From Pandoraea communis (GTDB lineage: Bacteria > Pseudomonadota > Gammaproteobacteria > Burkholderiales > Burkholderiaceae), in assembly GCF_902459745.1 (NCBI RefSeq), contig NZ_CABPSJ010000003.1, forward strand, positions 558,001-622,000: a stretch of DNA of 64,000 nt. The letters run 5' to 3'. A program made the position numbers and the translations under genes. The notes beneath the pieces are model-generated. The model was not told the DNA's origin and made no database searches. It saw only the letters and a program-made list of their open reading frames with translations. Shown piece after piece: positions 17,485 through 27,653 of this stretch (within the stretch, counting starts at the first letter, position 1; the number at the start of each line of letters is the position of its first letter).

Positions 17485-18342
17485 TCAGACCGCCCGCGCC
17501 TCGTAACGGCGCGGCGGCGTGACGATCTCGTCTTGCGCCCGAACGATTTCCAACTCATAACGGCCAGCGAGATGCGTGGCGCGCAGCACGGCGTCGACTG
17601 CGGCAAGCGTGTGCTCGAACGCCGCACGAGCCGTATCGCCCTTGAGCAAGCGCGCGAGGAAGACACCCGAGGTCAGGTCGCCCACGCCCACAGGCTGACG
17701 CGAGAACGGATACAGCGGACGGTAGCCATGCCAGGCCTCGTCGTTCGTCACCACCAGCATGTCGAACCGGTCGGCAGGCTTGCCGGCGTATTCCAGATGC
17801 TTGACGAGCACCATCTTCGGCCCGCGTGAGAGCAGGGCGCGGCATGCCGCGACGGCATCCTCAAGCGTGTCGATCGGATGCTGCGAGAGTTTTTCCAGCT
17901 CGAGATGATTGGGGGCCATGATGTCGGCCGCCGCAGGCATGTGTTCGACGAGATACTGCTCGATGCCCGGCTTGACCTGGCACCCTTTCTCGGGATGCCC
18001 CATCACCGGGTCGCACAGGTAGATCGCTGCGGGATTGGCCTGTTTAACGCGCTGCACCGCCGCGAGCACGAAGCCCGCCTGCTCCGGCGCACCGAGATAG
18101 CCGGAAAGTACGGCATCGCAATGTCCCAGCTCACCGATGTCGTCGATGCCATCGACGAGCCGCAGGATTTCTTCGCTGGGCAACGCTTGCCCGGTCCATT
18201 TGCCGTATTGGGTGTGATTCGAGAACTGCACCGTGTTGATCGGCCAGACATTGACACCAAGACGCCGCATCGGGAACTCGGCGGCGCTGTTACCGGCGTG
18301 GCCGAACACGACATGAGACTGGATGCTGAGAATGTTCTTCAT
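17485..18342 (-). CDS. pdxY: Pyridoxal kinase
   Basis: A 285-residue ribokinase-like enzyme that phosphorylates pyridoxal to PLP in the salvage pathway. [20 protein letters not shown] is the typical start; [27 protein letters not shown] and the anion-hole [12 protein letters not shown] are all present. Length matches E. coli PdxY (287). It is convergent with fghA (28-base gap) and lies downstream of fusA on the same strand, separated from it by a terminator. Confidence 0.96.
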   Translation of the reverse strand: MKNILSIQSHVVFGHAGNSAAEFPMRRLGVNVWPINTVQFSNHTQYGKWTGQALPSEEILRLVDGIDDIGELGHCDAVLSGYLGAPEQAGFVLAAVQRVKQANPAAIYLCDPVMGHPEKGCQVKPGIEQYLVEHMPAAADIMAPNHLELEKLSQHPIDTLEDAVAACRALLSRGPKMVLVKHLEYAGKPADRFDMLVVTNDEAWHGYRPLYPFSRQPVGVGDLTSGVFLARLLKGDTARAAFEHTLAAVDAVLRATHLAGRYELEIVRAQDEIVTPPRRYEARAV

Positions 18343-18362
18343 ATTGATGTGGCGCGCTAAGG

Positions 18363-18431
18363 CAAAAAGGACAACGCCCGCTAGCGGAACGATCCTGTCG
18401 CGAGACGAGAGCGTGCCAGTTGCGGGCGTTG
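18363..18431 (-). terminator. Long-loop terminator after fusA
   Basis: CAACGCCCGC at 18372-18381 pairs perfectly with GCGGGCGTTG at 18422-18431; on the minus strand the hairpin is followed by TCC and five T. The 40-base loop is unusually long and contains a smaller TCTCGTCTCGCGA element. Confidence 0.7.
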
Positions 18432-18485
18432 ATCGTCAGCGCGGTGTGCAGTCTGTTCTGCTCACCGCACCCGACGTCTGCTGCG

Positions 18486-20582
<2,097 letters not shown>

Positions 20583-20827
20583 GGTACACCTCTTTTCCGG
20601 ACGGTGGGGAGAAAGCATAACAGCAGCCATCATACTCCAATGTTGCAATGCCGCGCAGGCGGCGATATCGCGCGAAAGGCCAGCAAGCATGGGGATTTGC
20701 GAGGGGCTGCGGCCCCATGTCACAAGCCTTCTCAACCGTGCGCACCCCCTTCGCAACCCCATGCAATTCGCCGTGCCTCGGCGGGGTTGCCCGCACAGCG
20801 GGCATCACACCGTCACGCTGTCACTCG

Positions 20828-22474
20828 TCAGGCAACCTGGCGCTGACGGGCGAACGCGAGTACGGCCCCGCGCGAACCATTGGCGGCGACGTCCGTGTCG
20901 CCATCTTGACTGGACGTGTAGGCGTCTCCCTCCGAGAGCCGGAACACGGCGACGGCTTCGCGCAGTTGACGCGCCTGGTCCTCCAGCGACCCGGCGGCAG
21001 CCGTGGCCTCTTCGACGAGTGCAGCATTCTGCTGCGTGACCTGATCCATCTGCATGACGGCCGTGTTGACTTGCTCGATGCCGCCCGACTGCTCGCTCGA
21101 TGCCGCAGAGATCTCACCCATGATGTCGGTCACGCGCTGCACGGCTTGCACGATTTCCGTCATCGTGCGACCGGCATCGCGCACTTGTGCCGAACCGTCT
21201 TCCACCTTGCCGACGGAGGTCTCGATGAGGGTCTTGATCTCCTTCGCTGCGGCTGCGCTGCGCTGGGCGAGCGTGCGAACCTCGCCGGCGACGACGGCGA
21301 AACCGCGTCCTTGTTCGCCGGCCCGCGCGGCCTCGACGGCGGCGTTCAGCGCAAGAATGTTCGTCTGGAAGGCGATGCCGTCGATCACCCCGATGATGTC
21401 GTTGATCTTTGTCGAGCTGGTGGCAATTTCCTGCATCGATGCGACGGCGCGTTCGACGACGCGTCCGCCTTCGCCTGCGATGTCCGATGCGTTCGACGCC
21501 AGTTGCCTTGCCTGGCGGGCGTTGTCGGCATTCTGGCGCACGGTCGCCGTTAGTTGTTCCATCGACGAAGCGGTTTCTTCGAGCGACGCCGCTTGCTCTT
21601 CGGTGCGTGCCGACAGATCGGTATTGCCTGAGAGCAATTGCCCCGAAGCCGATGCGATGGCCGCCGTGCCGCTACGCACACGCCGCACGATCTGGTCGAG
21701 GCTTTCATTCATGTGTTTGAGCGCTGCCATCAGTTGGCCGGTTTCGTCGCGACTCGTCACGTCGATGCGGCTCGAGAGATCGCCCTGCGCCACGCGTTCG
21801 GCCACTTCGACAGCGCGCGCGAGCGGACGCGTGATGCTGCGTGTGACCGACCAGGCGGCGACGATGCCTGCGACGGCCGCCGCAGCGCCAAGGGTGGTGA
21901 GCAGCCATTTGGCGAAGACGATGTCGGCGCTCGTGGCGGCACTGGTTTCGTCGACGATCTTTTGCTGGAGCGTGACCAGTTCGACGGCCTCGGCCTGCAT
22001 GGCGTCGAGTGCGGGCAGGGCGTCCTGCTGTGCGATGCGCAGCGCGGTGTCGCGTTGGTCGGCGCTCAACGCCGAGATCACGCCGCCGCGTGCCTTCAGA
22101 AAGGCATCGTTGTGTTGCCGCACGCCGTCGAGCAACTGCTTGCCTTTACCCGACGTCACGTACTTGTCGAGCACTTCCTGCGCCTTGGCGATGCGGGCGA
22201 GGTTGGCGTCGATGCGCTCATTGAGCGCGCTGCGTTGGGTGGCGTCCGTGGTGACGATGGCTTCCATCAGGCGGCGGGCATTGCCGCGCACCATGGCGTC
22301 AATGCGGTGCGCCGCATCGGCTTTGGCCCACGCGCGGGTGAGCAGTTCTTCGTTGGCACGTTCGATGGCGACGAAACGCATCAGCGTGATGATCAGCATG
22401 CTCAACAACAGGATTAGCAACGTACCGAAGCCGATGGACAGCCGGGTTCGGATCTTCAGGTCGGCGATTCGCAT
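20828..22474 (-). CDS. Methyl-accepting chemotaxis protein
   Basis: A 548-residue inner-membrane chemoreceptor. TM1 lies at about 12-35 ([20 protein letters not shown]). A four-helix-bundle-type periplasmic domain (Tar-like, with [16 protein letters not shown]) spans about 36-190. TM2 is near 192-215, then HAMP ([20 protein letters not shown]). The signalling tip is [16 protein letters not shown] and [20 protein letters not shown]. Start chosen at 22474, with AAAAGGAG upstream. The C-terminus lacks a clear NWETF-like CheR/CheB tether pentapeptide. It stands alone with no che genes nearby; ligand unknown. Confidence 0.93.
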   Translation of the reverse strand: MRIADLKIRTRLSIGFGTLLILLLSMLIITLMRFVAIERANEELLTRAWAKADAAHRIDAMVRGNARRLMEAIVTTDATQRSALNERIDANLARIAKAQEVLDKYVTSGKGKQLLDGVRQHNDAFLKARGGVISALSADQRDTALRIAQQDALPALDAMQAEAVELVTLQQKIVDETSAATSADIVFAKWLLTTLGAAAAVAGIVAAWSVTRSITRPLARAVEVAERVAQGDLSSRIDVTSRDETGQLMAALKHMNESLDQIVRRVRSGTAAIASASGQLLSGNTDLSARTEEQAASLEETASSMEQLTATVRQNADNARQARQLASNASDIAGEGGRVVERAVASMQEIATSSTKINDIIGVIDGIAFQTNILALNAAVEAARAGEQGRGFAVVAGEVRTLAQRSAAAAKEIKTLIETSVGKVEDGSAQVRDAGRTMTEIVQAVQRVTDIMGEISAASSEQSGGIEQVNTAVMQMDQVTQQNAALVEEATAAAGSLEDQARQLREAVAVFRLSEGDAYTSSQDGDTDVAANGSRGAVLAFARQRQVA

Positions 22475-22779
22475 AGGTATGACTCCTTTTAGGGATTTGA
22501 TGCCGGGGCAACACGGATGACGTGTGGCGCATGGCGTTTCGAGGAGTGGTCGCCGGTTTGCCGCAGAGCGCTTCGATACGGCGGGTGAAGCGTGACGCGA
22601 CGTTGGCTCACGCGCCGAGAACGACACGTGCGAGATGTCCGGCGACGCGTGACGGGGGATTCTATGAAGCCTGTCCGTCTACCTTCGTATACGACGAAAA
22701 ATACGATAACTGAAGGTATTCCTACACACAGGCGGGGTAGACGACGGGATAGGCAGTGCGGCGAATTCCGACAGGAAGG
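22475..22779. other. Gene-free stretch upstream of the chemoreceptor
   Basis: No gene. AT-richer bases at 22680-22715 may hold the chemoreceptor promoter, but I see no clear flagellar sigma-28 motif. Confidence 0.4.
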
Positions 22780-23895
22780 TTAGATAAAGCGCACCGCATA
22801 GATCGGAGGCAGGTGCGCCGAGACGCACTCCCATTGTTCGCCGGCGTTGTTGCTGATCCATAGCGCACCGGTCGTCGAGCCCATGGCAAGCGTGCGGCCG
22901 GTGGCGTCGATATCCAGCCCGTGGCGATAGATGAGGTCGTAGGACGGTGTCTCCGGCAGCCCGTGCGAGAGCGCGGTGAACGACTCGCCGCCATCGCGCG
23001 TGCGAGTGACGACGAGCCGGGCGTCGACCGGAATGCGGCACGCATCGCGCTGTGCCGGCACGAACCACGCCACGTCGGGGTCGTGCGGATCGACCGCAAC
23101 GGCAAAACCGAAACTCGACGGCGCCGCCTGAATCCGTCGCCAGGACGCGCCGTAATCAAGGGTGCGGAAGATCCCGTTGTGATGCTGTGCCCACAAGGCG
23201 TTTGGTGCGTCGTGGCATTGCACGAGGCGGTGAACGTCCTGCGCATTCGGATCGAGGCGTCGTTCGGGCGGCATGTAATCGGCTTCCATGCCGCTGGCTG
23301 CCAATGCCCAGGTGTGTCCGTCGTCGCGCGTGCGCCAGACACCGCCGGTCGACACGGCCACCATCACCTGCCGGCTGTTGTGCGGATCGATGCAGATCGA
23401 ATGAATGCCTGCATGGTCGTAACCGCCCCCCATCCACTCGGCGCGCTCAGGGCGATCCCACAAGCTTTGCACCAGTTCCCAGTGCTGCCCATGGTCGCCG
23501 GAGCGAAACAGGCCGCCGGGAATCGTGCCGGCCCACAGGACGCCGGGCGCGTCCGGGCCGGCCGCTTCGAGCGACCAGATCAACTCCACCGAGGGGGCCT
23601 GCACGTCGCTGGCAGATGATTCGGACTGCTGCGTTTGCGGGGCGAAGGCGGGCGGGGTGAGTTCGGTCCATTCGTTCGCGTCGCGAGTGCGGCCCCAGAG
23701 TTTCACGCCGAAATGTCCGAGATTGAGCGCAGCGTAATCCGTGCCGTCGCGCGCGTCGTGCAACACCATGCTCACCGGCTCGCCGGGAAAGTCGGGAGTG
23801 TTCGACATTAATCGCCAGGCAGTGCCCTCACGTTGCCACGTGAATAATCCCTTGCGGGTGGCAACCAGCAGCGTGGCTCCGGTGACATGTTCCAC
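22780..23895 (-). CDS. BNR/Asp-box beta-propeller protein (sialidase-like, exo-alpha-sialidase superfamily)
   Basis: A 371-residue protein built from repeats with Asp-box motifs: SGDHGQHWELV, TRDDGHTWALA, TLDYGASWRRI, TRDGGESFTAL and SNNAGEQWECV, each near the end of a propeller blade. It begins LLVATRKGLFTWQRE, as in the WD40/YVTN/BNR group often annotated as glycosyl hydrolase. There is no signal peptide, so it is probably cytoplasmic, and the sialidase catalytic residues (Arg triad, FRIP) are not evident. It is followed 46 bases downstream by a small sulfur-carrier-like gene, a pairing I recall from other genomes but whose function is unknown to me. Confidence 0.82.
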   Translation of the reverse strand: MEHVTGATLLVATRKGLFTWQREGTAWRLMSNTPDFPGEPVSMVLHDARDGTDYAALNLGHFGVKLWGRTRDANEWTELTPPAFAPQTQQSESSASDVQAPSVELIWSLEAAGPDAPGVLWAGTIPGGLFRSGDHGQHWELVQSLWDRPERAEWMGGGYDHAGIHSICIDPHNSRQVMVAVSTGGVWRTRDDGHTWALAASGMEADYMPPERRLDPNAQDVHRLVQCHDAPNALWAQHHNGIFRTLDYGASWRRIQAAPSSFGFAVAVDPHDPDVAWFVPAQRDACRIPVDARLVVTRTRDGGESFTALSHGLPETPSYDLIYRHGLDIDATGRTLAMGSTTGALWISNNAGEQWECVSAHLPPIYAVRFI

Positions 23896-23941
23896 GGTTT
23901 TCCTCCTTGATGCGGGCGGGTCTTGTCGGGCGCCCGCCGGT

Positions 23942-24211
23942 TCATCCCCCCGAGAGCGCTTGCGCCACGTACACGCGGCTGGCGTCCTCGAGCGGGTCGC
24001 TCAGCGAGCGACGGTCGCGAATCAGCCATCCATCGACGAAGACGGCGACGTGCGCCCGCAAGCGCCCCTGGTCGTTGAACAGATAGCCACGTAGCTCGGG
24101 TGTGTGAGCGACGCATTGGGCGAGCACGTCGCGGACGGTCGGTCCATCGACGGACTGGGCGTCCACGCTGACGTGGCGCTGGATTGCGGGTGCAAAGGTG
24201 ACGGTCGCCAT
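23942..24211 (-). CDS. MoaD/ThiS-like beta-grasp protein
   Basis: Wait-free reading of strand order: this gene lies downstream of none and upstream of the propeller gene on the minus strand, so it is transcribed first. It encodes 89 residues from the ATG at 24211 and ends ...ALSGG, the C-terminal Gly-Gly that MoaD, ThiS and relatives use for adenylation and thiocarboxylation. Internal features TVRDVLAQCVAHTPELRGYL and HVAVFVDGWLIRD match the beta-grasp fold. No molybdopterin or thiamine genes are adjacent. The partner activating enzyme is not in the window. It probably carries sulfur or acts as a protein modifier for the system it shares with the propeller protein. Confidence 0.8.
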   Translation of the reverse strand: MATVTFAPAIQRHVSVDAQSVDGPTVRDVLAQCVAHTPELRGYLFNDQGRLRAHVAVFVDGWLIRDRRSLSDPLEDASRVYVAQALSGG

Positions 24212-24564
24212 ATCCCGGCCATGCGGATGCCGTGGCGACACACGAATCCGCAATGCGATGAGAACGAGACTTTCAGTGTAGACAATGAGGATGGCTCGCG
24301 CAGTGTGCATTGCGGCATCGTTGCGTGGCCGCAGCGCTATGTTCCGCAGGAAATAACGCGCGTTGCGTCCCTATGCGCGATAGCAGGGCCGCAGTCTGGT
24401 GTCCTTTGGATGACGATCTGTGAGTGTCTATGCCTTGGAAAGCGTCGTCACAGGGTGTGGCATCGCATATCGGACACTCCCCATCCCCCATTCACCTCGT
24501 TATTGTTCACCATTATCGGAGTGCCCGCGAGCGCAGTGCCGCAGGTAAATCCAAGGAGGGAGCA
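24212..24564. other. Gene-free divergent promoter region
   Basis: About 350 bases separate the beta-grasp gene from the divergent small gene at 24565. I see no convincing frame, hairpin or operator here. Confidence 0.4.
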
Positions 24565-24927
24565 ATGGCAAAAGGCAAAGCAAAAGACATTGGCATGGGG
24601 CGTTGGTCCGATGCGGCGATCAAGCGTCAGTGGCGGCTACACCGGGCGGGGGAGGAATCGCAGAAGGAGGATGTGACGGTCAGGCGCCCGCCGGAGATGG
24701 CGAAATGCGAGGGCTATTTCTTGTGGAGCGTGCGTCAGGCGGCGTTCGTCGGTCGTCACGACGGCACCCTCAAGGGCGGCGGGCGGCATTACGCGATGTG
24801 CACGGCGCAAGCGAAACGGTATGCGAGCGCGGCGCAGGCGAGGGCGGCGGGAGACGCGATCGTGGGTGGCGTGCTGATCATGTACGGCTACGCCGTCAAC
24901 ACCCCGCTCTATGTCGTGGGGCGGTGA
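24565..24927 (+). CDS. Hypothetical basic protein of 120 residues
   Basis: Strong AGGAGG ribosome binding site eight bases before the ATG at 24565. The protein begins MAKGKAKDIGMGRWSDAAIK and is rich in Lys, Arg and Ala. It has MAKCEGYFLWSVRQAAFVGR in the middle and a C-terminal hydrophobic segment (GGVLIMYGYAVNTPLYVVG). No family recognised. The composition suggests a nucleic-acid-binding or membrane-peripheral protein, but that is only an impression. Confidence 0.6.
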   Translation: MAKGKAKDIGMGRWSDAAIKRQWRLHRAGEESQKEDVTVRRPPEMAKCEGYFLWSVRQAAFVGRHDGTLKGGGRHYAMCTAQAKRYASAAQARAAGDAIVGGVLIMYGYAVNTPLYVVGR

Positions 24928-24953
24928 CGGCAAGCGATGATCTGCGGGGGGGG

Positions 24954-25142
24954 TTACTTACCCAGTTCGTGACCGACGACACCACCGACGACGGCACCGC
25001 CGATGGTACCGGCGGTGCTGCCGCCGGTGGCCTCGTGACCGATGACACCCCCTGCGACTGCGCCGCCGAGCGTGCAACCGAAGATCGACGAGCCTATGGC
25101 GAGCGCGGTGATGACAACGAAAATCGACTTCGCCGTTTTCAT
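24954..25142 (-). CDS. Glycine-zipper lipoprotein
   Basis: A 62-residue protein with a signal peptide (MKTAKSIFVVITALAIGSS) ending in the lipobox IFGC, so lipidation at Cys23 is expected. The mature part is a glycine zipper (GGAVAGGVIGHEATGG, then TIGGAVVGGVVGHELG), like the small OsmB/SlyB-type outer-membrane lipoproteins. The role is probably envelope-related. It is convergent with the 120-residue gene and has a hairpin-free 3' side. Confidence 0.78.
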   Translation of the reverse strand: MKTAKSIFVVITALAIGSSIFGCTLGGAVAGGVIGHEATGGSTAGTIGGAVVGGVVGHELGK

Positions 25143-25299
25143 GATGAATCTCCTGTGGCATGTGCGCGTTGCGCGCGGCGCAGCGACATGAGTCCAGCTT
25201 AGATGGCCCGCGTTGCGTGCACTATCGGCCGCGACTGAATCGACTGTAGGAATAGGACGACAGGCCCAAGGGCGGGCAGCGGAATCGACGATAGAAACG

Positions 25300-25328
25300 A
25301 CAAGGGCCGCACGATGTGCGGCCCTTGT
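25300..25328 (-). terminator. Strong hairpin after the tRNA-Lys array
   Basis: ACAAGGGCCGCAC and GTGCGGCCCTTGT pair perfectly over 13 bases around a 3-base loop, 8 bases beyond the last tRNA. The T run after it is weak (TCGTTTC), so it may end transcription or protect the 3' end during processing. Confidence 0.75.
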
Positions 25329-25335
25329 GAGCATC

Positions 25336-25411
25336 TGGTGGGGCGTGAGTGACTCGAACACTCGACCTACGGATTAAGAGTCCGCTGCTCTACCAACTGA
25401 GCTAACGCCCC
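25336..25411 (-). tRNA. tRNA-Lys (CTT), copy 3 in transcription order
   Basis: A 76-base cloverleaf with encoded CCA. Acceptor GGGGCGT pairs with ACGCCCC, the anticodon loop reads CTCTTAA (anticodon CTT) and the T arm is GAGTG-TTCGAGT-CACTC. Identical to the other two copies. The CTT anticodon decodes AAG. Confidence 0.97.
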
Positions 25412-25465
25412 TGTGCTACCGGGAGCAAAAAAGACCGCAGGCGATGCAGCCTTTCCTGTCGTACT

Positions 25466-25541
25466 TGGTGGGGCGTGAGTGACTCGAACACTCGACCTAC
25501 GGATTAAGAGTCCGCTGCTCTACCAACTGAGCTAACGCCCC
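25466..25541 (-). tRNA. tRNA-Lys (CTT), copy 2
   Basis: Identical 76-base sequence to its neighbours, with CCA encoded. The spacer to copy 3 is 54 bases and is related to the spacer before it. Confidence 0.97.
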
Positions 25542-25556
25542 GATGCAACCGGGAAT

Positions 25557-25588
25557 AAAAAAGGCTGCACGGCAAAGCAGCCTTTTTT
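25557..25588 (-). terminator. Terminator-like hairpin between tRNA-Lys copies 1 and 2
   Basis: AAAAAAGGCTGC and GCAGCCTTTTTT pair across an 8-base loop. The spacer between copies 2 and 3 holds a decayed form of the same hairpin (around 25425-25455), so the repeated unit was tRNA plus hairpin. Confidence 0.8.
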
Positions 25589-25599
25589 CAGAATTCGTT

Positions 25600-25675
25600 T
25601 GGTGGGGCGTGAGTGACTCGAACACTCGACCTACGGATTAAGAGTCCGCTGCTCTACCAACTGAGCTAACGCCCC
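25600..25675 (-). tRNA. tRNA-Lys (CTT), copy 1
   Basis: First transcribed copy, 76 bases including CCA, same sequence as the other two. An AT-rich stretch at 25680-25740 on its 5' side probably holds the promoter. Confidence 0.97.
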
Positions 25676-25747
25676 AACGAGACCGAGATAATATCGATTC
25701 TTCCGCAGGGGGTCAACCCTAAATGGTGAAAATCCGCAAAAAAGGTC

Positions 25748-25933
25748 TCAGGCGAGAAGCGGAACCAGCTCGAACGCCAGTACCGCGAGCACGGCGCCGA
25801 CGACCACGAGCAGCGAGCGCCAGCACATTCGAATGGTGCCCTTGCAGGGCATCGCGCCCACGACGATCGCGCCGAAGACTGCGATCGCAAACATGCTGAT
25901 GAGTTGGGCGTTGGAAAGGTGGGGCATGATCAT
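25748..25933 (-). CDS. Small two-helix membrane protein
   Basis: A 61-residue protein with GGAGAG nine bases before the ATG at 25933 (a second ATG two codons later is possible). Two hydrophobic segments, LISMFAIAVFGAIVVGAM and SLLVVVGAVLAVLAFELVPL, flank a short basic loop (CKGTIRMCWR). Probably an inner-membrane protein of unknown role. It lies just upstream of the tRNA-Lys array on the same strand. Confidence 0.6.
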   Translation of the reverse strand: MIMPHLSNAQLISMFAIAVFGAIVVGAMPCKGTIRMCWRSLLVVVGAVLAVLAFELVPLLA

Positions 25934-26107
25934 GATCGATCTCTCCGCCGTTATCGCATGAGTTAAGACGCGATTCCAGTATAGAAAGCTGCCCTTTCCA
26001 AGCAAAGCGGCGCGACAACCGGGATTTCCCCAGTGGCCGCGCCGTGCGTTGTTGCTCTGCGATCTGTCCGATTCAGTCGACTCGAACGCCGCGTATGGAC
26101 ATCAACG

Positions 26108-26347
26108 TTATTCGGGCAGATCGAGAATCAGGACGATCGTCCATGCGTCTTCGCCTTCGTGATGGTACTGACGCTCCACCACGATAAACGGTTGCTTCTT
26201 GTCGCCCTGACCGAGGAACAGCACGTCGCCTTCGGCCGGCATGCATTCGATCGGCGGCAACGCCAGAGGGGTGCCTTTGGGGACGAGCTTTTCGGCCTTC
26301 TTCGCCGCGCGCTCGGTCCATTCGATATCGAATTCGATCTGACTCAC
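26108..26347 (-). CDS. Hypothetical 79-residue protein
   Basis: Begins at GTG (VSQIEFDIEWTERAAKKAEK) and contains PLALPPIECMPAEGDVLFLG and QPFIVVERQYHHEGEDAWTI, ending LILDLPE. The alternating hydrophobic pattern suggests a small beta-rich soluble domain. No family recognised. The frame is open further upstream but becomes arginine- and proline-rich, so I stopped at this GTG. Confidence 0.6.
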   Translation of the reverse strand: MSQIEFDIEWTERAAKKAEKLVPKGTPLALPPIECMPAEGDVLFLGQGDKKQPFIVVERQYHHEGEDAWTIVLILDLPE

Positions 26348-26411
26348 CGGATGATCCTGTCTATGCAAATTGAAACGGCTGCATGGTAGCACGCAGCTTG
26401 CGCGGCACAGG

Positions 26412-26444
26412 AAAAAAAGCCCGCTCCCTAGGCGGGGAACGGGC
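26412..26444 (-). terminator. Orphan minus-strand terminator
   Basis: On the minus strand GCCCG...CGGGC with an inner TCCC/GGGA stem closes a 5-6 base loop and runs into seven T. There is no protein gene on this strand between here and the terminator of the LysE gene at 26915, so it probably ends a non-coding transcript. Confidence 0.75.
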
Positions 26445-26914
26445 GAAGGTCCCATGCGATAACGGGGTACGCATGGCGACAGGAGATGCGCCCGAGGGAA
26501 ACCGTCGGTGCCCGCCCGGCCAGAGGGGAAGTGAACTGGTCCGCAGGGGTATGACGGTTTGCTGCCCGGTATGGCGTGGGCGCGCGCCTGTCGGCGGGAC
26601 AATACGAGGTGACGCAACACAGGCAGGCGATGCCGTCCCGCCTGTGTGCGTCACGTCATGCTGCCGGGGTACGGCAACACGACGAGGGGCAATGTGGGCC
26701 GACGCACCACGCAACTATCAGTGGCGAGCGCCGACCCGTGTCGGGGGAGAGAACGTTTGTGCCACCCATGCGAATTGAGTACCTTCTGGATACGCATCGC
26801 TAAGGTGAGCGTTGTGTGCAACCGTTGAAGAAAGTCTAAGCGTCTGGCTATTGCGGAAAAACGGCAATCAAGCGAATAGATACTTACGGGATTCGCAACA
26901 ATGCGCTCTCCCAG
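26445..26914. other. Gene-free stretch, candidate non-coding RNA locus
   Basis: About 470 bases with no convincing reading frame on either strand, bounded on the minus strand by two terminators. It holds the long hairpin at 26609-26654 and an alternative pairing (26593-26600 with 26635-26642). No match to the cores of RNase P RNA, tmRNA or SRP RNA that I can recognise; a divergent 6S RNA cannot be excluded. Confidence 0.4.
26593..26654. repeat. Long inverted repeat with a competing alternative stem
   Basis: GTGACGCAACACAGGC (26609-26624) pairs with GCCTGTGTGCGTCAC (26640-26654) with one bulged base. GGCGGGAC (26593-26600) can instead pair with GTCCCGCC (26635-26642), which overlaps the right arm by three bases. 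The two stems compete, as in regulatory RNA switches. Confidence 0.6.
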
Positions 26915-26942
26915 AAAAAACGCCACCCGTGAGGTGGCGTTT
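26915..26942 (-). terminator. Terminator after the LysE gene
   Basis: On the minus strand AACGCCACC and GGTGGCGTT pair across five bases, followed by further T. It lies 44 bases beyond the stop codon. Confidence 0.88.
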
Positions 26943-26956
26943 GCGATGCTGCCGGT

Positions 26957-26986
26957 GGCGTCGGCGTCGGCGTCGGCGTCGGCGTT
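26957..26986. repeat. Hexanucleotide tandem repeat at the LysE stop codon
   Basis: Four copies of GGCGTC and a fifth GGCGTT lie directly after the stop codon of the LysE gene; the last unit touches the stop. Copy-number change would alter the 3' untranslated region only. Confidence 0.8.
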
Positions 26987-27603
26987 CAGCGTGTAGCGAT
27001 GGCGACTGCGGCGCCGGCCATGACCGTGCCGGTCGCGCGATTCAGGCGTCGCACGGCGTGAGCCGAACTGAGCAGCCGACGGGCGCGGGCGGCGAGCACG
27101 ATGTAGCTGCCGAACACAATCGCGAGCACGGTCAGCGTGACACCCACGACTTCGATATAGCCGAGCGCCGTCACCTTCTGGAGATCAAGCAGGTTGGGCA
27201 GCAGGGCGAAGTAGAACACCACGACCTTCGGGTTGCCCATCGTGACGGACAGGCCTCCCAGAAAGAGCCGCCACGATTTCTCACGTGGTGCAGTGGCCAT
27301 CGGCTCTGTGGGGGCGATGGCCGGGGCGTGCCACATCTTCCATGCGAGATAGAGGAGGTAAGCGGCGCCCGCATATTTGATCGCGAGGAAGACACCCGAG
27401 AACGTATGCGCCAGCGCGGCTACGCCGAGCACTGCCAGGGTGAGCCAGACGACGTCTCCGATCGCCACGCCTGCCGAGAACGCGATCGCGCCCTGCATGC
27501 CGCGTCCGAGGACGCGCGCGACGATCGCTGCAATGCCCGGGCCTGGTGTGCCCGCGCCAACGAACAGCGCGAGGGCGAAAGTCAGCAAATGTGTCCATTC
27601 CAT
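26986..27603 (-). CDS. LysE/RhtB-family amino-acid exporter
   Basis: A 205-residue inner-membrane protein with six hydrophobic segments. GTPGPGIAAIVARVLGRG near the first helix, YAGAAYLLYLAWKM and TMGNPKVVVFYFALLP are typical family motifs. Such proteins export amino acids, amino-acid derivatives or homoserine lactones. No regulator of the LysG type is adjacent. Its transcript ends at the hairpin 26915-26942. The specific substrate cannot be told. Confidence 0.9.
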   Translation of the reverse strand: MEWTHLLTFALALFVGAGTPGPGIAAIVARVLGRGMQGAIAFSAGVAIGDVVWLTLAVLGVAALAHTFSGVFLAIKYAGAAYLLYLAWKMWHAPAIAPTEPMATAPREKSWRLFLGGLSVTMGNPKVVVFYFALLPNLLDLQKVTALGYIEVVGVTLTVLAIVFGSYIVLAARARRLLSSAHAVRRLNRATGTVMAGAAVAIATR

Positions 27604-27653
27604 CTCGGCGTCTCCTCGCGTTGATGACGATCAGCGTGATCTGAAAAGGCGGC

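Noticed and set aside
21054-22520. A 488-residue open frame antisense to the chemoreceptor
   Set aside because: Ser/Ala-rich composition without motifs; mirrors the chemoreceptor's regular helical codons.
25336-25675. Regularly spaced identical repeats resembling a CRISPR array
   Set aside because: The 76-base repeats fold as tRNA-Lys with encoded CCA, and spacers are related to each other.
26701-26760. GCCACTG on the minus strand, recalling a cobalamin riboswitch
   Set aside because: The B12-box sequence and conserved core are missing in the right order and strand, and no cobalamin-related gene follows.
26412-26914. RNase P RNA, tmRNA or SRP RNA
   Set aside because: The cores I know (for example GAGGAAAGTC of RNase P RNA, GGAAGGAAGCAGCC-like SRP loop, tmRNA ends) are absent on both strands.
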